A stretch of 64,000 nucleotides of DNA from CAYUEN01 sp964443745 (GCA_964443745.1 CAYUEN010000001.1:62001-126000), one strand, 5' to 3'; counted from the first letter of the stretch, positions 16,403 to 26,478 are shown. The notes: generated by a model from the letters alone, not told the origin. Made by a program: numbers and translations.

Positions 16403-18069
16403 TGCGACTCGTTCAGACGTTTCGGCAGATCGAGCGGTATCAGCAGATCGTCACGATTTTGCTGAAAAACGGCTTCGAGGATCTCGTGACGGCATTGGGG
16501 ATAGAGCGCTATATGCGCATCCCCTTCGTCAAACCGAGCGCCGAAATCGAAAAGATGACGCGCAGCCAGCGTATTCGCAAGACGGTCGAAGCGCTGGGCC
16601 CCACCTTCATCAAGTTCGCGCAGATTCTCTCCACCAGGCCCGACCTGATTCCGCTGGAACTCGCCAACGAGTTCGCCAAATTGCAGGATGAGGTCGCGCC
16701 TGTGCCGTTTGAGACGATGCGCGAAGTGATCATCGAAGAGTTGGGCGAGGAGCCCGAAGCGCTTTTTGCGGGGGAGATGGAGTTGCTCGCTTCCGCTTCG
16801 CTGGGGCAAGTCTACAAGGCGAAGCTCAAAGAGGGAGATACGGTCGCGATCAAGATCCAAAAGCCCGCGATCCGCGAAAAGATCTACGCCGATATCAAAA
16901 TCATGCGGCAGATCGTCTCGTTGCTTCGCGAACGGCTGCAGGAGTACGGAATCGACGACGGCAGAAAAATCATCGACGAATTCGAGAAGACGATCAAAAA
17001 AGAGTTGGATTTTACGATCGAAGCGCTCAATCTCAAACGTTTCGCGAAGAATTTCGAAGGCAATCCCCATATCAAGGTTCCCGCCTACTACGAGCGCTAC
17101 AGTAGCGGACGGATTTTGACGATGGAGTATGTCGAGGGGATCAAAGTGGCGGATCTAAAGCGGCTCGAAGCCGAAGGAATCGACCCAGTCCGTATCGCGA
17201 AAGCGGGTTTCGATCTGCTTTGCGAACAGATTTTCGTACACCGCTATTTCCATGCCGATCCCCATCCGGGCAATATCTTCGCGCTGGCCGACGGGCGGGT
17301 CTGCTTTCTCGATTTCGGGATGATGGGGCGAATCGGGGAGCGGGATAGGCGCGCGTTTGTCGACATGATCTACTATATCGTCAAAAACGAAGAGGAGAAG
17401 GCCGCCTACAGTTTGCTGAAACTCGCCAAGGTGAAAGAAGAGGAGGGGCTCGATACCGACGCCTTCTGCAAAGATATGGGAGATATCATCTCCACCTACT
17501 TCTACGGCTCGCTGAAGGAGATTTCGATCCACCATCTACTCAACGACATCATCTTGTTGATGAACCGCTACAAAGTCTATTTCAGAGAGGACAACTATCT
17601 GCTTACCAAGGCGCTGATCACCATCGAAGGGGTGGGGAAAAAGCTTGATCCCGAGTTCAACGCGAGCGAAGAGATTCGCCCCTTCGTAATCGATTTCTAC
17701 CGGGAACAGCGCTCTTTTTCCGCTCTCGTGGGCAAGGCGCAGGAGTTGCCCAAGGAGGTTTCCGATTTTGTCGCGCAGTTTCCGGACGATATGAAGTTTC
17801 TGATGGAGAAGCTGAAGCGGGGGACATTCAAAATCGAATTCGAACATATCGGACTCGAACCGATGGAGCATACGATCGAAACCTCTTTTAACCGCCTCTC
17901 CGTCGCGATCATCGTCGCCGCCACGCTGATCGGCTCCGCGCTCTTGATCTACTCCAAGACGCCGCCGACGGTTCTGGGGATACCGCTTTTGGGTATCGCG
18001 GGGTTCACTCTTTCGGTGGTGATGGGAGTTTGGCTGATTCTTTCGATCTACAGAAGAGGGAAACTCTAG
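16402..18069 (+). CDS. UbiB/ABC1 (ADCK)-family atypical kinase
   Basis: 555 residues. The family K-x-G-Q signature reads K71-F-A-Q74 (Gly to Ala). The alanine-rich loop ASASLGQV (130-137), the catalytic loop HADPHPGN and the metal-binding LDFG are intact, and two membrane helices end the protein (about 495-550). UbiB/Coq8 proteins support quinone synthesis or lipid transport. Campylobacterota use menaquinone, so a role in ubiquinone synthesis is unlikely and no symbol is given. Coupled to the phasin-like gene. Confidence 0.88.
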   Translation: MRLVQTFRQIERYQQIVTILLKNGFEDLVTALGIERYMRIPFVKPSAEIEKMTRSQRIRKTVEALGPTFIKFAQILSTRPDLIPLELANEFAKLQDEVAPVPFETMREVIIEELGEEPEALFAGEMELLASASLGQVYKAKLKEGDTVAIKIQKPAIREKIYADIKIMRQIVSLLRERLQEYGIDDGRKIIDEFEKTIKKELDFTIEALNLKRFAKNFEGNPHIKVPAYYERYSSGRILTMEYVEGIKVADLKRLEAEGIDPVRIAKAGFDLLCEQIFVHRYFHADPHPGNIFALADGRVCFLDFGMMGRIGERDRRAFVDMIYYIVKNEEEKAAYSLLKLAKVKEEEGLDTDAFCKDMGDIISTYFYGSLKEISIHHLLNDIILLMNRYKVYFREDNYLLTKALITIEGVGKKLDPEFNASEEIRPFVIDFYREQRSFSALVGKAQELPKEVSDFVAQFPDDMKFLMEKLKRGTFKIEFEHIGLEPMEHTIETSFNRLSVAIIVAATLIGSALLIYSKTPPTVLGIPLLGIAGFTLSVVMGVWLILSIYRRGKL

Positions 18070-18071
18070 AG

Positions 18072-19235
18072 ATGAGAAGGATACGATGGAAAAAACACGG
18101 TTTGGGGCTCCTTTTATTGGCGCTGCTGGCGCTCGCTTCGTTTCTGATCTACGATACGCTCCACCCCCGCGCCCTCGCACCCAATCTCATCGAGGGGACG
18201 GGACGAATCGACGGGGATTTGATCAATCTCTCGTGCAAATACCCCGGCCGGATAGAGAAGATGATGTTCGAAGAGGGGGAGCGTGTTAGGAAGGATCAGG
18301 TTCTCGTACGGCTTAGCAGCGGAGAACTTGAGGCCCGGAAAGAGGAGATAGAAGCGCAGATCAAGGCCAAAAAGAGAGAGCTTGAGGCAAAGAGGGTGGA
18401 GCTTTCGATCGCGTCGCGGACGATACCGTTGCGTCTTGCGAAAGCGAAGACGGCGCTTGAGGGAGCCAAAGCCGCACACGAAGAGCTACGCAGAAGAATC
18501 GAAGCGCAACGCCGCGTATGGATGGACGCACGGCGCGATGAAAAGCGGATACGCGCCCTTTTTGCCAAGCGGCTGGTATCCAAGGCGACGCTGGAGAAAG
18601 CGACGCTCAAAAGCCGTACCGACTATGACGCACTGGAGGCGCTCAGACGACAGGAAGCGCAACTGCTGCAAAAGATCGAGGCGGCCGGAGCGGATCTGAA
18701 GGAGGCGCGTATCTACCAGCGTAAAATCGAGGCGCTGAAAATCGGACTGGATGCGTTCAAAGAGGCGATCGAAGCGCTCGAAGCCTCCAAGAAACGCATC
18801 GAAGCGACGATGTCGGAACTCGTGTTGCGCGCACCCGTAGAGGGTTTCGTTGTCGAAAAGATCGCCAACCAGGGAGAGGTGGTCGCGGCGGGAATGCCGG
18901 TGGCGACGCTTATTGCACCCGAAAGCCTCTATCTGACGATTTTTGTGGATACGATCGAAAACGGAAAGATCAAAGTGGGGGATAAGGCGGAGATTTTTCT
19001 CGATGCCGCTCCCGATCGTCCGATTATGGCCAGGGTGACGCAGATCGCGCAGAGGGCGGAGTTCACCCCCAAGGAGGTGAGTGTGCGCAGCGACAGAATA
19101 CAGAGGGTCTTCGCCGTGCGTCTGCGCCCCCTCCGTCCCGATCCGCTTCTGAAACTCGGCATACCCGCGATCGGAGTGATTTCGCTGGACGGCAAAGGAT
19201 TGCCCCGATCCCTCCGGGAGATTCCGCCGCTATGA
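18072..19235 (+). CDS. HlyD-type adaptor, YbhG-like
   Basis: 387 residues from ATG 18072, two bases after the kinase stop. N-terminal anchor (about 8-27), lipoyl half-domains (GRIEKMMFEEGERV and LRAPVEGFVVEKIANQGEVV) around a long coiled-coil hairpin (about 75-240), then a beta-barrel. It is the periplasmic adaptor for the ABC exporter encoded downstream, as in YbhGFSR of E. coli. The MFS gene starts four bases inside its end (ATGA). Confidence 0.88.
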   Translation: MRRIRWKKHGLGLLLLALLALASFLIYDTLHPRALAPNLIEGTGRIDGDLINLSCKYPGRIEKMMFEEGERVRKDQVLVRLSSGELEARKEEIEAQIKAKKRELEAKRVELSIASRTIPLRLAKAKTALEGAKAAHEELRRRIEAQRRVWMDARRDEKRIRALFAKRLVSKATLEKATLKSRTDYDALEALRRQEAQLLQKIEAAGADLKEARIYQRKIEALKIGLDAFKEAIEALEASKKRIEATMSELVLRAPVEGFVVEKIANQGEVVAAGMPVATLIAPESLYLTIFVDTIENGKIKVGDKAEIFLDAAPDRPIMARVTQIAQRAEFTPKEVSVRSDRIQRVFAVRLRPLRPDPLLKLGIPAIGVISLDGKGLPRSLREIPPL

Positions 19236-20398
19236 GAGGCATCGACAAAAACGTCGTGATGCTCGGATGGGTAAGTTTCTTTACCGATATGGCTTCGGCG
19301 ATGATCAATCCGATTCTGCCCATCTTCGTCGTGGTGACGCTTCAGGAGGGGATCGACAAACTGGGTGTCATCGTCGCGATCGCTACGTTCGTCTCCTATG
19401 CGCTGAGAGTGGTGTCGGGATATCTGAGTGACCGTTACGGCATCGTCAAACCGCTTGTGGTGGGCGGGTACGCTCTTTCGGCCTTTTCCAAGCCGCTGAT
19501 CGGTTTTAGCGAAGGATACAGGAGCGTAGCTGCGCTCAAGGCGCTGGAGCGGCTGGGCAAGGGGCTTAGGTCCGCACCCAAAGATCTGATGATCGCCCGA
19601 TACAGCCTCAAGAACGCCTCGGGTAGGACGTTCGGTTTTCACAAAACGCTCGATATCGCCGGGGAGTTGAGCGGAACGGTGTTGGTTTTCGCTCTGTTGA
19701 GTTGGTTCGGCGAGAGCGAACAGACACTGCGCGCCATTTTCTACGCCACGCTCGTTCCCGGAGTGGTCGGTTTGATTCTGGTCGCCTTTTTCGTCGAAGA
19801 CGTACCCGCAAAAAAGGAAAAGGCCGCGGAACGCTTCGTATGGAGCGAAAGAGACAAGCGGACGATCAGGTGGCTGTTTTTGTATTTTCTTTTTCTGATT
19901 TTTCTCTTCAACGAAGCCTTTTTCACGATGCAGGCGAAAGGGGTGGGTATCGGGGTGAAGTGGATTCCGCTGCTTTTTGTCGTCTCCACGGGTGTGCAGA
20001 CACTGAGCAGTTATCGGCTCGGACTCTGGATCGACCGTATCGGGGCGGACCGGGTGTTGTTGTTGGCTTACGGCAGCGGGGTGGTCGCGCAACTGCTGCT
20101 CTGGAGCCGCGATGAAACGATGACATGGATCGCCTACGCCTTCCTGGGGCTTTTTACCGTCGCTTCACTCAACGCCAACCGTGCTTTCATCGCCGCAAAC
20201 AGTGACAACAGAGGTTCGATATATGGAATCTTCTACGGCGGTGTCGCGGTTTTCGGTGCGATAGGCGCCTATCTGTGCGGCTGGATCTGGGAGCGGTGGG
20301 GGATGCAGAGCGCACTTCTTCTCTCTTTGGGGGGGACGATAGGCGTATCGATACTCTTCTTCTGGACGAGGATCCTGCATGATGACAAAAGGCGTTGA
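19232..20398 (+). CDS. MFS transporter inserted in the ABC exporter operon
   Basis: 388 residues, about 12 membrane segments in two halves split by a charged loop. An MFS motif-A-like stretch (GYLSDRYGIVKP) follows TM2. Both junctions are tight: ATGA overlap before, and the next gene starts 20 bases before its stop. MFS genes are not a standard part of YbhGFSR-like loci. Substrate unknown. Confidence 0.85.
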   Translation: MRGIDKNVVMLGWVSFFTDMASAMINPILPIFVVVTLQEGIDKLGVIVAIATFVSYALRVVSGYLSDRYGIVKPLVVGGYALSAFSKPLIGFSEGYRSVAALKALERLGKGLRSAPKDLMIARYSLKNASGRTFGFHKTLDIAGELSGTVLVFALLSWFGESEQTLRAIFYATLVPGVVGLILVAFFVEDVPAKKEKAAERFVWSERDKRTIRWLFLYFLFLIFLFNEAFFTMQAKGVGIGVKWIPLLFVVSTGVQTLSSYRLGLWIDRIGADRVLLLAYGSGVVAQLLLWSRDETMTWIAYAFLGLFTVASLNANRAFIAANSDNRGSIYGIFYGGVAVFGAIGAYLCGWIWERWGMQSALLLSLGGTIGVSILFFWTRILHDDKRR

Positions 20399-22034
20399 TA
20401 CATCCTCTACCCTGGAAGTCAGAGGGGTAACGGTACGCTATGGAAATCTTCCAGCGATCAAAGAGGCCTCTTTTGGGGCGGGCGAAGGGGAGATCGTCGG
20501 CTTGATCGGTGCCGACGGATCCGGGAAGAGTTCGTTGATGCACGCGGTTGCGGGGGTGATTTCCTTCGAGGGGGAGGTGCGATACGGAGAGTGTCGCTAT
20601 CGCTCTCCCGCGGAGGCCGAATCTATCAAGGAGAAGATCGGTCTGATGCCGCAGGGAATCGGGCTGGTGCTATACGAAACGCTCACGGTGGACGAACATC
20701 TCGATTTTTTTACCGAAATCAGAAGCCTCGTCAGAGACGATGCGTACGAAGCCTATCGTGAAAAACTGCTTCATATGGCGGGGCTTGCCGATTTCGTCGA
20801 TCGTCCCGCCGGAAAACTCAGCGGAGGGATGATGCAGAAGCTTTCTCTCATTTGCACCCTGATACACCGCCCGCGGCTGTTGATTCTGGACGAACCCACG
20901 ACCGGTGTGGATCCGCTGAGCCGGATGGAATTGTGGGAAATTCTGGATGGAATCCGCCAAGAGGAGGGAACGATCGTGTTGGTAAGTACCGCCTATATGC
21001 AGGAGGCGCAAAAGATGGACAGGGTGTTGCTCGTGGACGAGGGGGAGATCATCGCCCAGGGAGAGAGTGCGACGTTGATAGACGGCGTCAGGGCATATAC
21101 CTACGAAGAGACACCCTGCGAAAAGGGTACGTGTCTGAGTTTCAACCGACGCACCTATTCGCTTAGAAAACTTCCCGCCAGACACGCCGAGCCCTCTTTG
21201 GAAGCGCTCTTTTTCATCAACGCGCTTAAAAAATCCGCACCCCCGCCGGAGATCAGGATCGTACCGCGTGAAAATCCGGAGCCGATACCCGATCCTGTAA
21301 TGGAGGCGAAAGGAGTGAGTAAATTTTTCGGCCGTTTCGTCGCGAACGACCGGATCGATATGGTGTTGCATAGCGGCGAGATCGTCGGTCTGCTGGGTGC
21401 CAACGGAGCGGGGAAGACCACCTTCATCAAGATGCTGCTGGGGCTCTATCCGATGGACGAGGGGGAGCTTTATCTGCTGGGGCGTCGTATAGAGAGCGGA
21501 CGGGATCGGCGGGTTTTGAAGCAGAAGATCGGATACGTGAGTCAACATTTCGCCCTCTACAACGATATGACCGTACGAGAAAACCTTCTCTATTTCGCAC
21601 GTATGCACAGGCTTCCGCTCGCCAAAACGAAAGAGCGAATCGCCGGCTATGCCGAAGAGCTCGGATTCAAGAGGTATCTGGACCATATGCCGCGGGAGCT
21701 TCCTCTGGGAATCAACCAGCGTTTTTCCGTCGCGGCCGCGATCATGCACGAGCCGGTGGTGCTCTTTCTGGACGAACCCACTTCGGGTGTCGATACGATC
21801 GCCAGGGCGCAATTTTGGCAGATGATGCACCAACTTAAACGCAAATGGGGTATCTCGATCTTGATTACGACCCACTATATGAGCGAAGCGGAGTATTGCG
21901 ATCGGGTGGTTTTGCTAAAACGCGGACGGAAAATCGCCGACGAACGTGTTTCCGATTTGCATCGGGCTTATCCTGAATCGCGGAGTTTCGAAGAGATTTT
22001 TCTGGAACTTTACAGGAGAGAAGATGAGGGGTAG
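20379..22034 (+). CDS. ABC exporter ATPase with two fused nucleotide-binding domains, YbhF-like
   Basis: 551 residues: NBD1 (about 12-235) with P-loop GADGSGKSS and signature LSGGMMQ, and NBD2 (about 305-545) with P-loop GANGAGKTT and Walker B VLFLDEPTSGVD. In NBD2 the LSGGQ signature is changed to LPLGINQ, as is common in this subfamily. Two fused NBDs serving two ABC-2 permeases is the YbhF/YhiH layout. A short Cys-x4-Cys (EETPCEKGTCLSF) lies in the linker. Confidence 0.9.
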   Translation: MMTKGVDTSSTLEVRGVTVRYGNLPAIKEASFGAGEGEIVGLIGADGSGKSSLMHAVAGVISFEGEVRYGECRYRSPAEAESIKEKIGLMPQGIGLVLYETLTVDEHLDFFTEIRSLVRDDAYEAYREKLLHMAGLADFVDRPAGKLSGGMMQKLSLICTLIHRPRLLILDEPTTGVDPLSRMELWEILDGIRQEEGTIVLVSTAYMQEAQKMDRVLLVDEGEIIAQGESATLIDGVRAYTYEETPCEKGTCLSFNRRTYSLRKLPARHAEPSLEALFFINALKKSAPPPEIRIVPRENPEPIPDPVMEAKGVSKFFGRFVANDRIDMVLHSGEIVGLLGANGAGKTTFIKMLLGLYPMDEGELYLLGRRIESGRDRRVLKQKIGYVSQHFALYNDMTVRENLLYFARMHRLPLAKTKERIAGYAEELGFKRYLDHMPRELPLGINQRFSVAAAIMHEPVVLFLDEPTSGVDTIARAQFWQMMHQLKRKWGISILITTHYMSEAEYCDRVVLLKRGRKIADERVSDLHRAYPESRSFEEIFLELYRREDEG

Positions 22035-23145
22035 GGTGATTGCGGCCTACATCCGAAAGGAGTTGACCGAACTGCTCAGATCGAAGCTGATCGTGATGGT
22101 CTACCTGATGCCTTCGATGATACTGCTGCTTTTTGGCTACGGTATCAGGATGGAAGTCACCCATGCCAGAACGTTGATCCTGGACAACGACCGAAGCGAC
22201 CTTTCCAGGGCGCTGATCGCGAAATTCGAACACTCGAAATATTTCGATACGCAGGTGTCGCGACTCTCCGAAGCCGAAGCGTTGCATCGTATCAAACAGG
22301 CAAAAACCGATATTCTCGTCATCATTCCCGCCTCTTTCGAAAAACGGCTGCTTCATGGCCAAAAGGGTGAAATCGGTGTTTTCGTCGATGCCGCCTTCCC
22401 GACGCGGGGATCGACTATGGAGAGCTATGTGCGGGGGGTGGTGGGGAGTATGGCGACACCATACGCCGTCAAAACCGGAGTGCGCTCCGGCGGGACGATC
22501 ACCATTCGACACCGAAATCTCTTCAACCAGGCGATGCGGGACGAAGACGCCATCGTGCCGGGGTTGATCGGGTTGGTATTGTTGATCTCACCCGCCATAC
22601 TCTCCGCGTTGTTGATCGTCAAGGAGAAGGAGCGGGGAACGATTTTCAACTTCTACGCCTCGCCCGTGGGCAAAACGGAGTTCGTCGTCTCCAAGCTGAC
22701 ACCCGTCTTTTTGCTCCATTCTATCAATATTTTCATCCTCTTTCTGATCGCCACTCGGATTTTTTCGGTGCCGTTTCGCGGGAGTTTCTGGTTGTATTGG
22801 GTGAGTGCGGAATTGTATATTCTGTGTAGTCTGGGAATCGGCATACTTGTTTCTATCATAACCCGTCGCCAGATCGTCGCGGTCGTATTGACGGTGATTA
22901 TCACCATCATTCCTGGATTTCTCTATTCGGGTATTTTGATGCCGATCTCCTCGATGCGAGGAGAATCCTATATCGAAGCGCACCTCTTTCCAGTGATGTA
23001 CTTCAACCACATCGTCTACGACACTTTCCTGATCGGCGAAGGGCTCGATTCTCCCAGAACGCGGTTGTATCTTTTCATTCTTCTGTGCTACGGAGCGTCG
23101 CTTCTGCTGCTTGGTAGATGGTTGCTGAAAAAGGAGCTTCGGTGA
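22024..23145 (+). CDS. ABC-2 type permease, first (YbhS/YbhR-like)
   Basis: 373 residues from ATG 22024, overlapping the ATPase stop by 11 bases. One N-terminal membrane helix, a large periplasmic domain (about 45-170), then five helices at the C terminus, with KEKERGTIFNFYASPV after the second, the usual ABC-2 coupling region. Pairs with the next permease. Confidence 0.9.
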   Translation: MRGRVIAAYIRKELTELLRSKLIVMVYLMPSMILLLFGYGIRMEVTHARTLILDNDRSDLSRALIAKFEHSKYFDTQVSRLSEAEALHRIKQAKTDILVIIPASFEKRLLHGQKGEIGVFVDAAFPTRGSTMESYVRGVVGSMATPYAVKTGVRSGGTITIRHRNLFNQAMRDEDAIVPGLIGLVLLISPAILSALLIVKEKERGTIFNFYASPVGKTEFVVSKLTPVFLLHSINIFILFLIATRIFSVPFRGSFWLYWVSAELYILCSLGIGILVSIITRRQIVAVVLTVIITIIPGFLYSGILMPISSMRGESYIEAHLFPVMYFNHIVYDTFLIGEGLDSPRTRLYLFILLCYGASLLLLGRWLLKKELR

Positions 23146-24224
23146 TCGCCCTCTTTTTCACGATCGTCAACAAAGAGTTGTTGGGGTTTTTGCGTTCGAT
23201 CGGATTGGTCGCGGCGATTCTCTACTCCTTTACGGCCGATATCTACATCGCGGGCGCGGGGATAAGGATCGAACCGCGCAACGTGGGTGTCGGATATGTG
23301 GACGAAACGGGCGGGGGGCTCAGTCGAAAGATTCTCTCTCACCTACACCCTCCCGAATTCGTATCTCCCAGACGGTTTGAATCGCAGGAGGCGCTCCAAA
23401 AGGCGATTTTCAACAAGGAGATTATCGTCGGGCTGCTTTTCGATCGTGATTTCGAACGGGCGTTTCGAAAGAAAGAGCCGGCGCGGATAGGATTGCTTCT
23501 GGATGCTACGGCCGCATCGCAGGCGTATACGACATTGGTCTACCTGCAGAATATCGTTTGGGAATTTTCCGGGATAGAGATACCCGTGCGGATCAAATCG
23601 CACAAACTCTTCAATCCCAATGCCGACAACGGCAGCTTCATGGCGCTGACGGAACTGCTTTCGGTGATCACGCTGATGATCGTCATTCTGACCGCCGTGG
23701 TATTCGTGAAAGAGAAGGAGGAGGGGACCTGGGAAATCATGCTGCTGACACCGGTCGATCCCAAACTCGTGATCCTCGCCAAGTCGCTTTCGCAGGTGTG
23801 TATCGTGATGGCGGGGATCGTGCTCGCGCTCGGTTTCGTGGTCTTGACCCGTTTCAAGACACCGATGAACGGCTCGTTTTGGTCGTTTATGCTGCTGAGT
23901 TTTCTCTACTCCTTTTCGAGTGCGGGGATCGGACTCTTTATCGCCGCCGTCTCCCGAAATATCCTGCAGGTGGCCCAGCTTTCGATTTTGATCATGATGC
24001 CGCTTATATTTCTAAGCGGCGCTTGGACGCCCATCTACGCGATGCATCCGCTGTTGCAGACCCTCTCGCTTCTTTCGCCGCTACGCTACTACATCGAAGG
24101 GAGTGAGAGTATCTTTTACAGGGGGACCGCTTTTTGGGATCTGTGGCCCTATTTCACTGGCGTGGCGGTATTGGGAGGGGCGCTTTATTGGTACGGCTTT
24201 AGAAAGATCGGCCGTCTGTTTTAG
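23142..24224 (+). CDS. ABC-2 type permease, second (YbhS/YbhR-like)
   Basis: 360 residues from GTG 23142. GGAG five bases before this GTG and the GTGA overlap with the previous stop favour it over an in-frame ATG at 23118. Same layout as the first permease: N-terminal helix, periplasmic domain, five helices with KEKEEGTWEIMLLTPV. Last gene of the operon; a strong hairpin follows. Confidence 0.9.
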   Translation: MIALFFTIVNKELLGFLRSIGLVAAILYSFTADIYIAGAGIRIEPRNVGVGYVDETGGGLSRKILSHLHPPEFVSPRRFESQEALQKAIFNKEIIVGLLFDRDFERAFRKKEPARIGLLLDATAASQAYTTLVYLQNIVWEFSGIEIPVRIKSHKLFNPNADNGSFMALTELLSVITLMIVILTAVVFVKEKEEGTWEIMLLTPVDPKLVILAKSLSQVCIVMAGIVLALGFVVLTRFKTPMNGSFWSFMLLSFLYSFSSAGIGLFIAAVSRNILQVAQLSILIMMPLIFLSGAWTPIYAMHPLLQTLSLLSPLRYYIEGSESIFYRGTAFWDLWPYFTGVAVLGGALYWYGFRKIGRLF

Positions 24225-24250
24225 TGGAGGGGCTTTGGAAAGCCTCTCCA
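24225..24250. terminator. Hairpin between convergent genes
   Basis: A stem of eleven pairs (T-GGAGGGGCTT with AAGCCTCTCC-A, one G-U) around a four-base loop, right after the ABC permease stop and eight bases beyond the convergent gene's stop. No clear T run on either strand, so termination may be partial or factor-assisted. Confidence 0.5.
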
Positions 24251-24258
24251 TAGAGTCT

Positions 24259-25059
24259 CTATTCGACGGTGATATCGATGCCGGCTAGTTTCCAGAGGCC
24301 GTTTTTGTTCAAATAGTGCAGGTCGAAAGAGGCTTTGGATGGATGGGTGTCGTAATGGCCTTTGAGATGAAGGATTTTGCCATCCTCACTGATTTGTGGC
24401 TCGAGATCGAAAATCGGTGTCATCCGGTCGAGTATACTCATGTCGAGATTGGCGTCGAAAAAAGATTTGTAGGCTTCGTTCATCTGTGGAAGGCTGACAT
24501 GGTCTCGAAACTCTTGACAAGCGCTTTCATAGAGAGGTACCATACTCTTTTGTTTGACGCTCACCCCAAAAAGATGGATCGTGTCATGTACGAGTTGTTT
24601 GTATTGGGGGTGGCTTTTTGCCGTGGGTGGAGTCGCTGCATTTTGAGGTTTTGATTCCTTCTTTTCGATCGTCGCACCCGATCCCGGTTTACCGATGTAG
24701 TAGATTTTCCATCCGTTGTCCCCTTCGATAAAGTTGATGGTGATCGGAATCGTTCCGCCGTTGTCGGTCGTGATCGATCCTTTGAGGGTTCCGCGTTTTC
24801 CCTCGAACGAGCGTTCTCCCCAGCTGGCACTCTTATAGTGGTCCAGTCCCGTCTGTTTCAAAAACGCCATCAACTCCTCTTTGGTCGTGGCATGTTTGAA
24901 ATCTTCCGACAACGAAGCGTAAGCTTTGTCGATCTGGCCCGATTTGATATCGTTGAAGAACGCTTCGGCGACTTCCGTCATTCCTGATGTCGCATAGATT
25001 ACGAGTGCGAAGAGGAGTACGATAAAAAGGATGAACCCACCCACTATCTTTTTCCACAT
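24259..25059 (-). CDS. Membrane-anchored protein with two NTF2-like-looking domains, unknown function
   Basis: 266 residues. An N-terminal helix (about 5-25) anchors it to the membrane. Two alpha/beta parts follow (about 27-125 and 150-266), joined by a Pro/Ala/Thr-rich linker. The pattern of a helix pair then a curved sheet ending in GDNGWKIYYIG and NKNGLWKLAGIDI resembles DUF4878/DUF3887-like NTF2 folds. Function unknown. A 99-base gap separates it from the APC permease upstream, so it may have its own promoter. Confidence 0.7.
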   Translation of the reverse strand: MWKKIVGGFILFIVLLFALVIYATSGMTEVAEAFFNDIKSGQIDKAYASLSEDFKHATTKEELMAFLKQTGLDHYKSASWGERSFEGKRGTLKGSITTDNGGTIPITINFIEGDNGWKIYYIGKPGSGATIEKKESKPQNAATPPTAKSHPQYKQLVHDTIHLFGVSVKQKSMVPLYESACQEFRDHVSLPQMNEAYKSFFDANLDMSILDRMTPIFDLEPQISEDGKILHLKGHYDTHPSKASFDLHYLNKNGLWKLAGIDITVE

Positions 25060-25158
25060 AAGATCTCCTTTGATGGATGATGTGCCTCCCTATGGAAGGA
25101 TACTGCTTCTATATCGTCAAAATCGTGGATGTATATAATCGTACCAGGATATAGAGAC

Positions 25159-26478
25159 TCAAAAGAAAGGAAATCTACGTTTTTTGATACGCGCATAACC
25201 CCAGGCGCCGAGTGTGAGTATGAGATAGAGTACGAGAATGAAGAGGAGTTGTTCAGGATTGGTCGTAAATTCGTAATAGAGGATCAGTATCGTTCCCAAT
25301 AGGAGTCCTGAAATGGAGAGGAGCGTAACGAGGGTGGAAGCGTGGGTGGCGGTTTTGATTTTGTAATTGGCGACGGACATCAAAAGCGAGACGAGCAAAA
25401 ACGTGATACTTCCGAATTCCAAAATTAGGCGAAGCCCGCCGATCGCGATCAGAAGCGAAGCGATCGAAGCCATGGCGGAAATCGCCGTTTTGGGTATACG
25501 GCCTTTACGCTGAGCGATAATAGAAGGCAGAAATCCGTCGTCGGCGATTCGTGCCATCTGTCTGGAAGCACCGAAAAGGGTACCGTTGATAGCGCTGCAA
25601 GTAGCCAATACCGCACCGACGATCACGAGATTTCTGCCGATATCTCCCATAATCTCTCCGGCTCCGGCCGCGAGGGCGTACTCCTTGTTACGGATGAGAT
25701 CTTCCGGCGGTATCGCCATAACCGCACTCAGTGCGATGATGAAATAGATCGCCGAAACCAGAACGATAGCCCCGTAGATGGCTCTGGGAATGTTTCGATC
25801 CGGATTTTCCATCTCGTTGACGGCGTTGATGACGAGTTGAAACCCTTCGTAGGCGACGAACGTGACGGAAGAGACGATCAGAATGGCGCTGGCGGATGTC
25901 GTTTGAAAATCGTGGGCGAGCGTGGTGGCGAAGGTGGGCAGATCGGTTCGGGCGAAAAGAATCAAGCCCCATGAAATGATGAAAAGCAGAATCAGTTTGG
26001 CATAGACGATCAGATCTTCGATCTTGCCCATTCCTTTCACGCTCCAGAGGTTGATTGCGGCAAAAACCCAGATAACGGTGATAGCGACCACTTTTCTGAT
26101 CACTTCGTTCTCGGCGAAAACGGAACCGCTGATGGCGTAGGAGGCAAACGTGTAGGCGTAGAGCGCGAGGGTGCTGATATATCCGAAAACCGTATACCAA
26201 CCGATAAAAGAGGCGGCCATAGGAGAGGAGGGAAAGGTGCGTTTGAAGAAGGCATAGGTCGCCCCCTCGTCTTTGTAGTGGAGGCCGAGTTTGACATAGG
26301 AGTAAGCGGCAAACCATGCCACCACTCCCCCCAGTGCGATCGCGAAGGGTGCCAGCGCTCCCACCATCGAGACCGAAATACCCAGAATCGTGAAAATACC
26401 ACCGCCAACCATCCCGCCGACGGCGATGGCCACCAGTTCCGGAAGTTTCAGATCTCTCTCTTTTTTTCGCAAACCCAT
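25159..26478 (-). CDS. APC-family amino-acid/amine permease
   Basis: 439 residues, about 12 membrane segments. TM1 has the broken-helix motif GGMVGGGIF that binds the substrate alpha-amino or carboxyl group in APC transporters. AAGGA six bases before its ATG, and it starts three bases after the amidotransferase stop, so it belongs to the amidoligase unit. It may bring in or export the amine, amino acid or gamma-glutamyl compound that the two enzymes handle. Confidence 0.88.
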   Translation of the reverse strand: MGLRKKERDLKLPELVAIAVGGMVGGGIFTILGISVSMVGALAPFAIALGGVVAWFAAYSYVKLGLHYKDEGATYAFFKRTFPSSPMAASFIGWYTVFGYISTLALYAYTFASYAISGSVFAENEVIRKVVAITVIWVFAAINLWSVKGMGKIEDLIVYAKLILLFIISWGLILFARTDLPTFATTLAHDFQTTSASAILIVSSVTFVAYEGFQLVINAVNEMENPDRNIPRAIYGAIVLVSAIYFIIALSAVMAIPPEDLIRNKEYALAAGAGEIMGDIGRNLVIVGAVLATCSAINGTLFGASRQMARIADDGFLPSIIAQRKGRIPKTAISAMASIASLLIAIGGLRLILEFGSITFLLVSLLMSVANYKIKTATHASTLVTLLSISGLLLGTILILYYEFTTNPEQLLFILVLYLILTLGAWGYARIKKRRFPFF

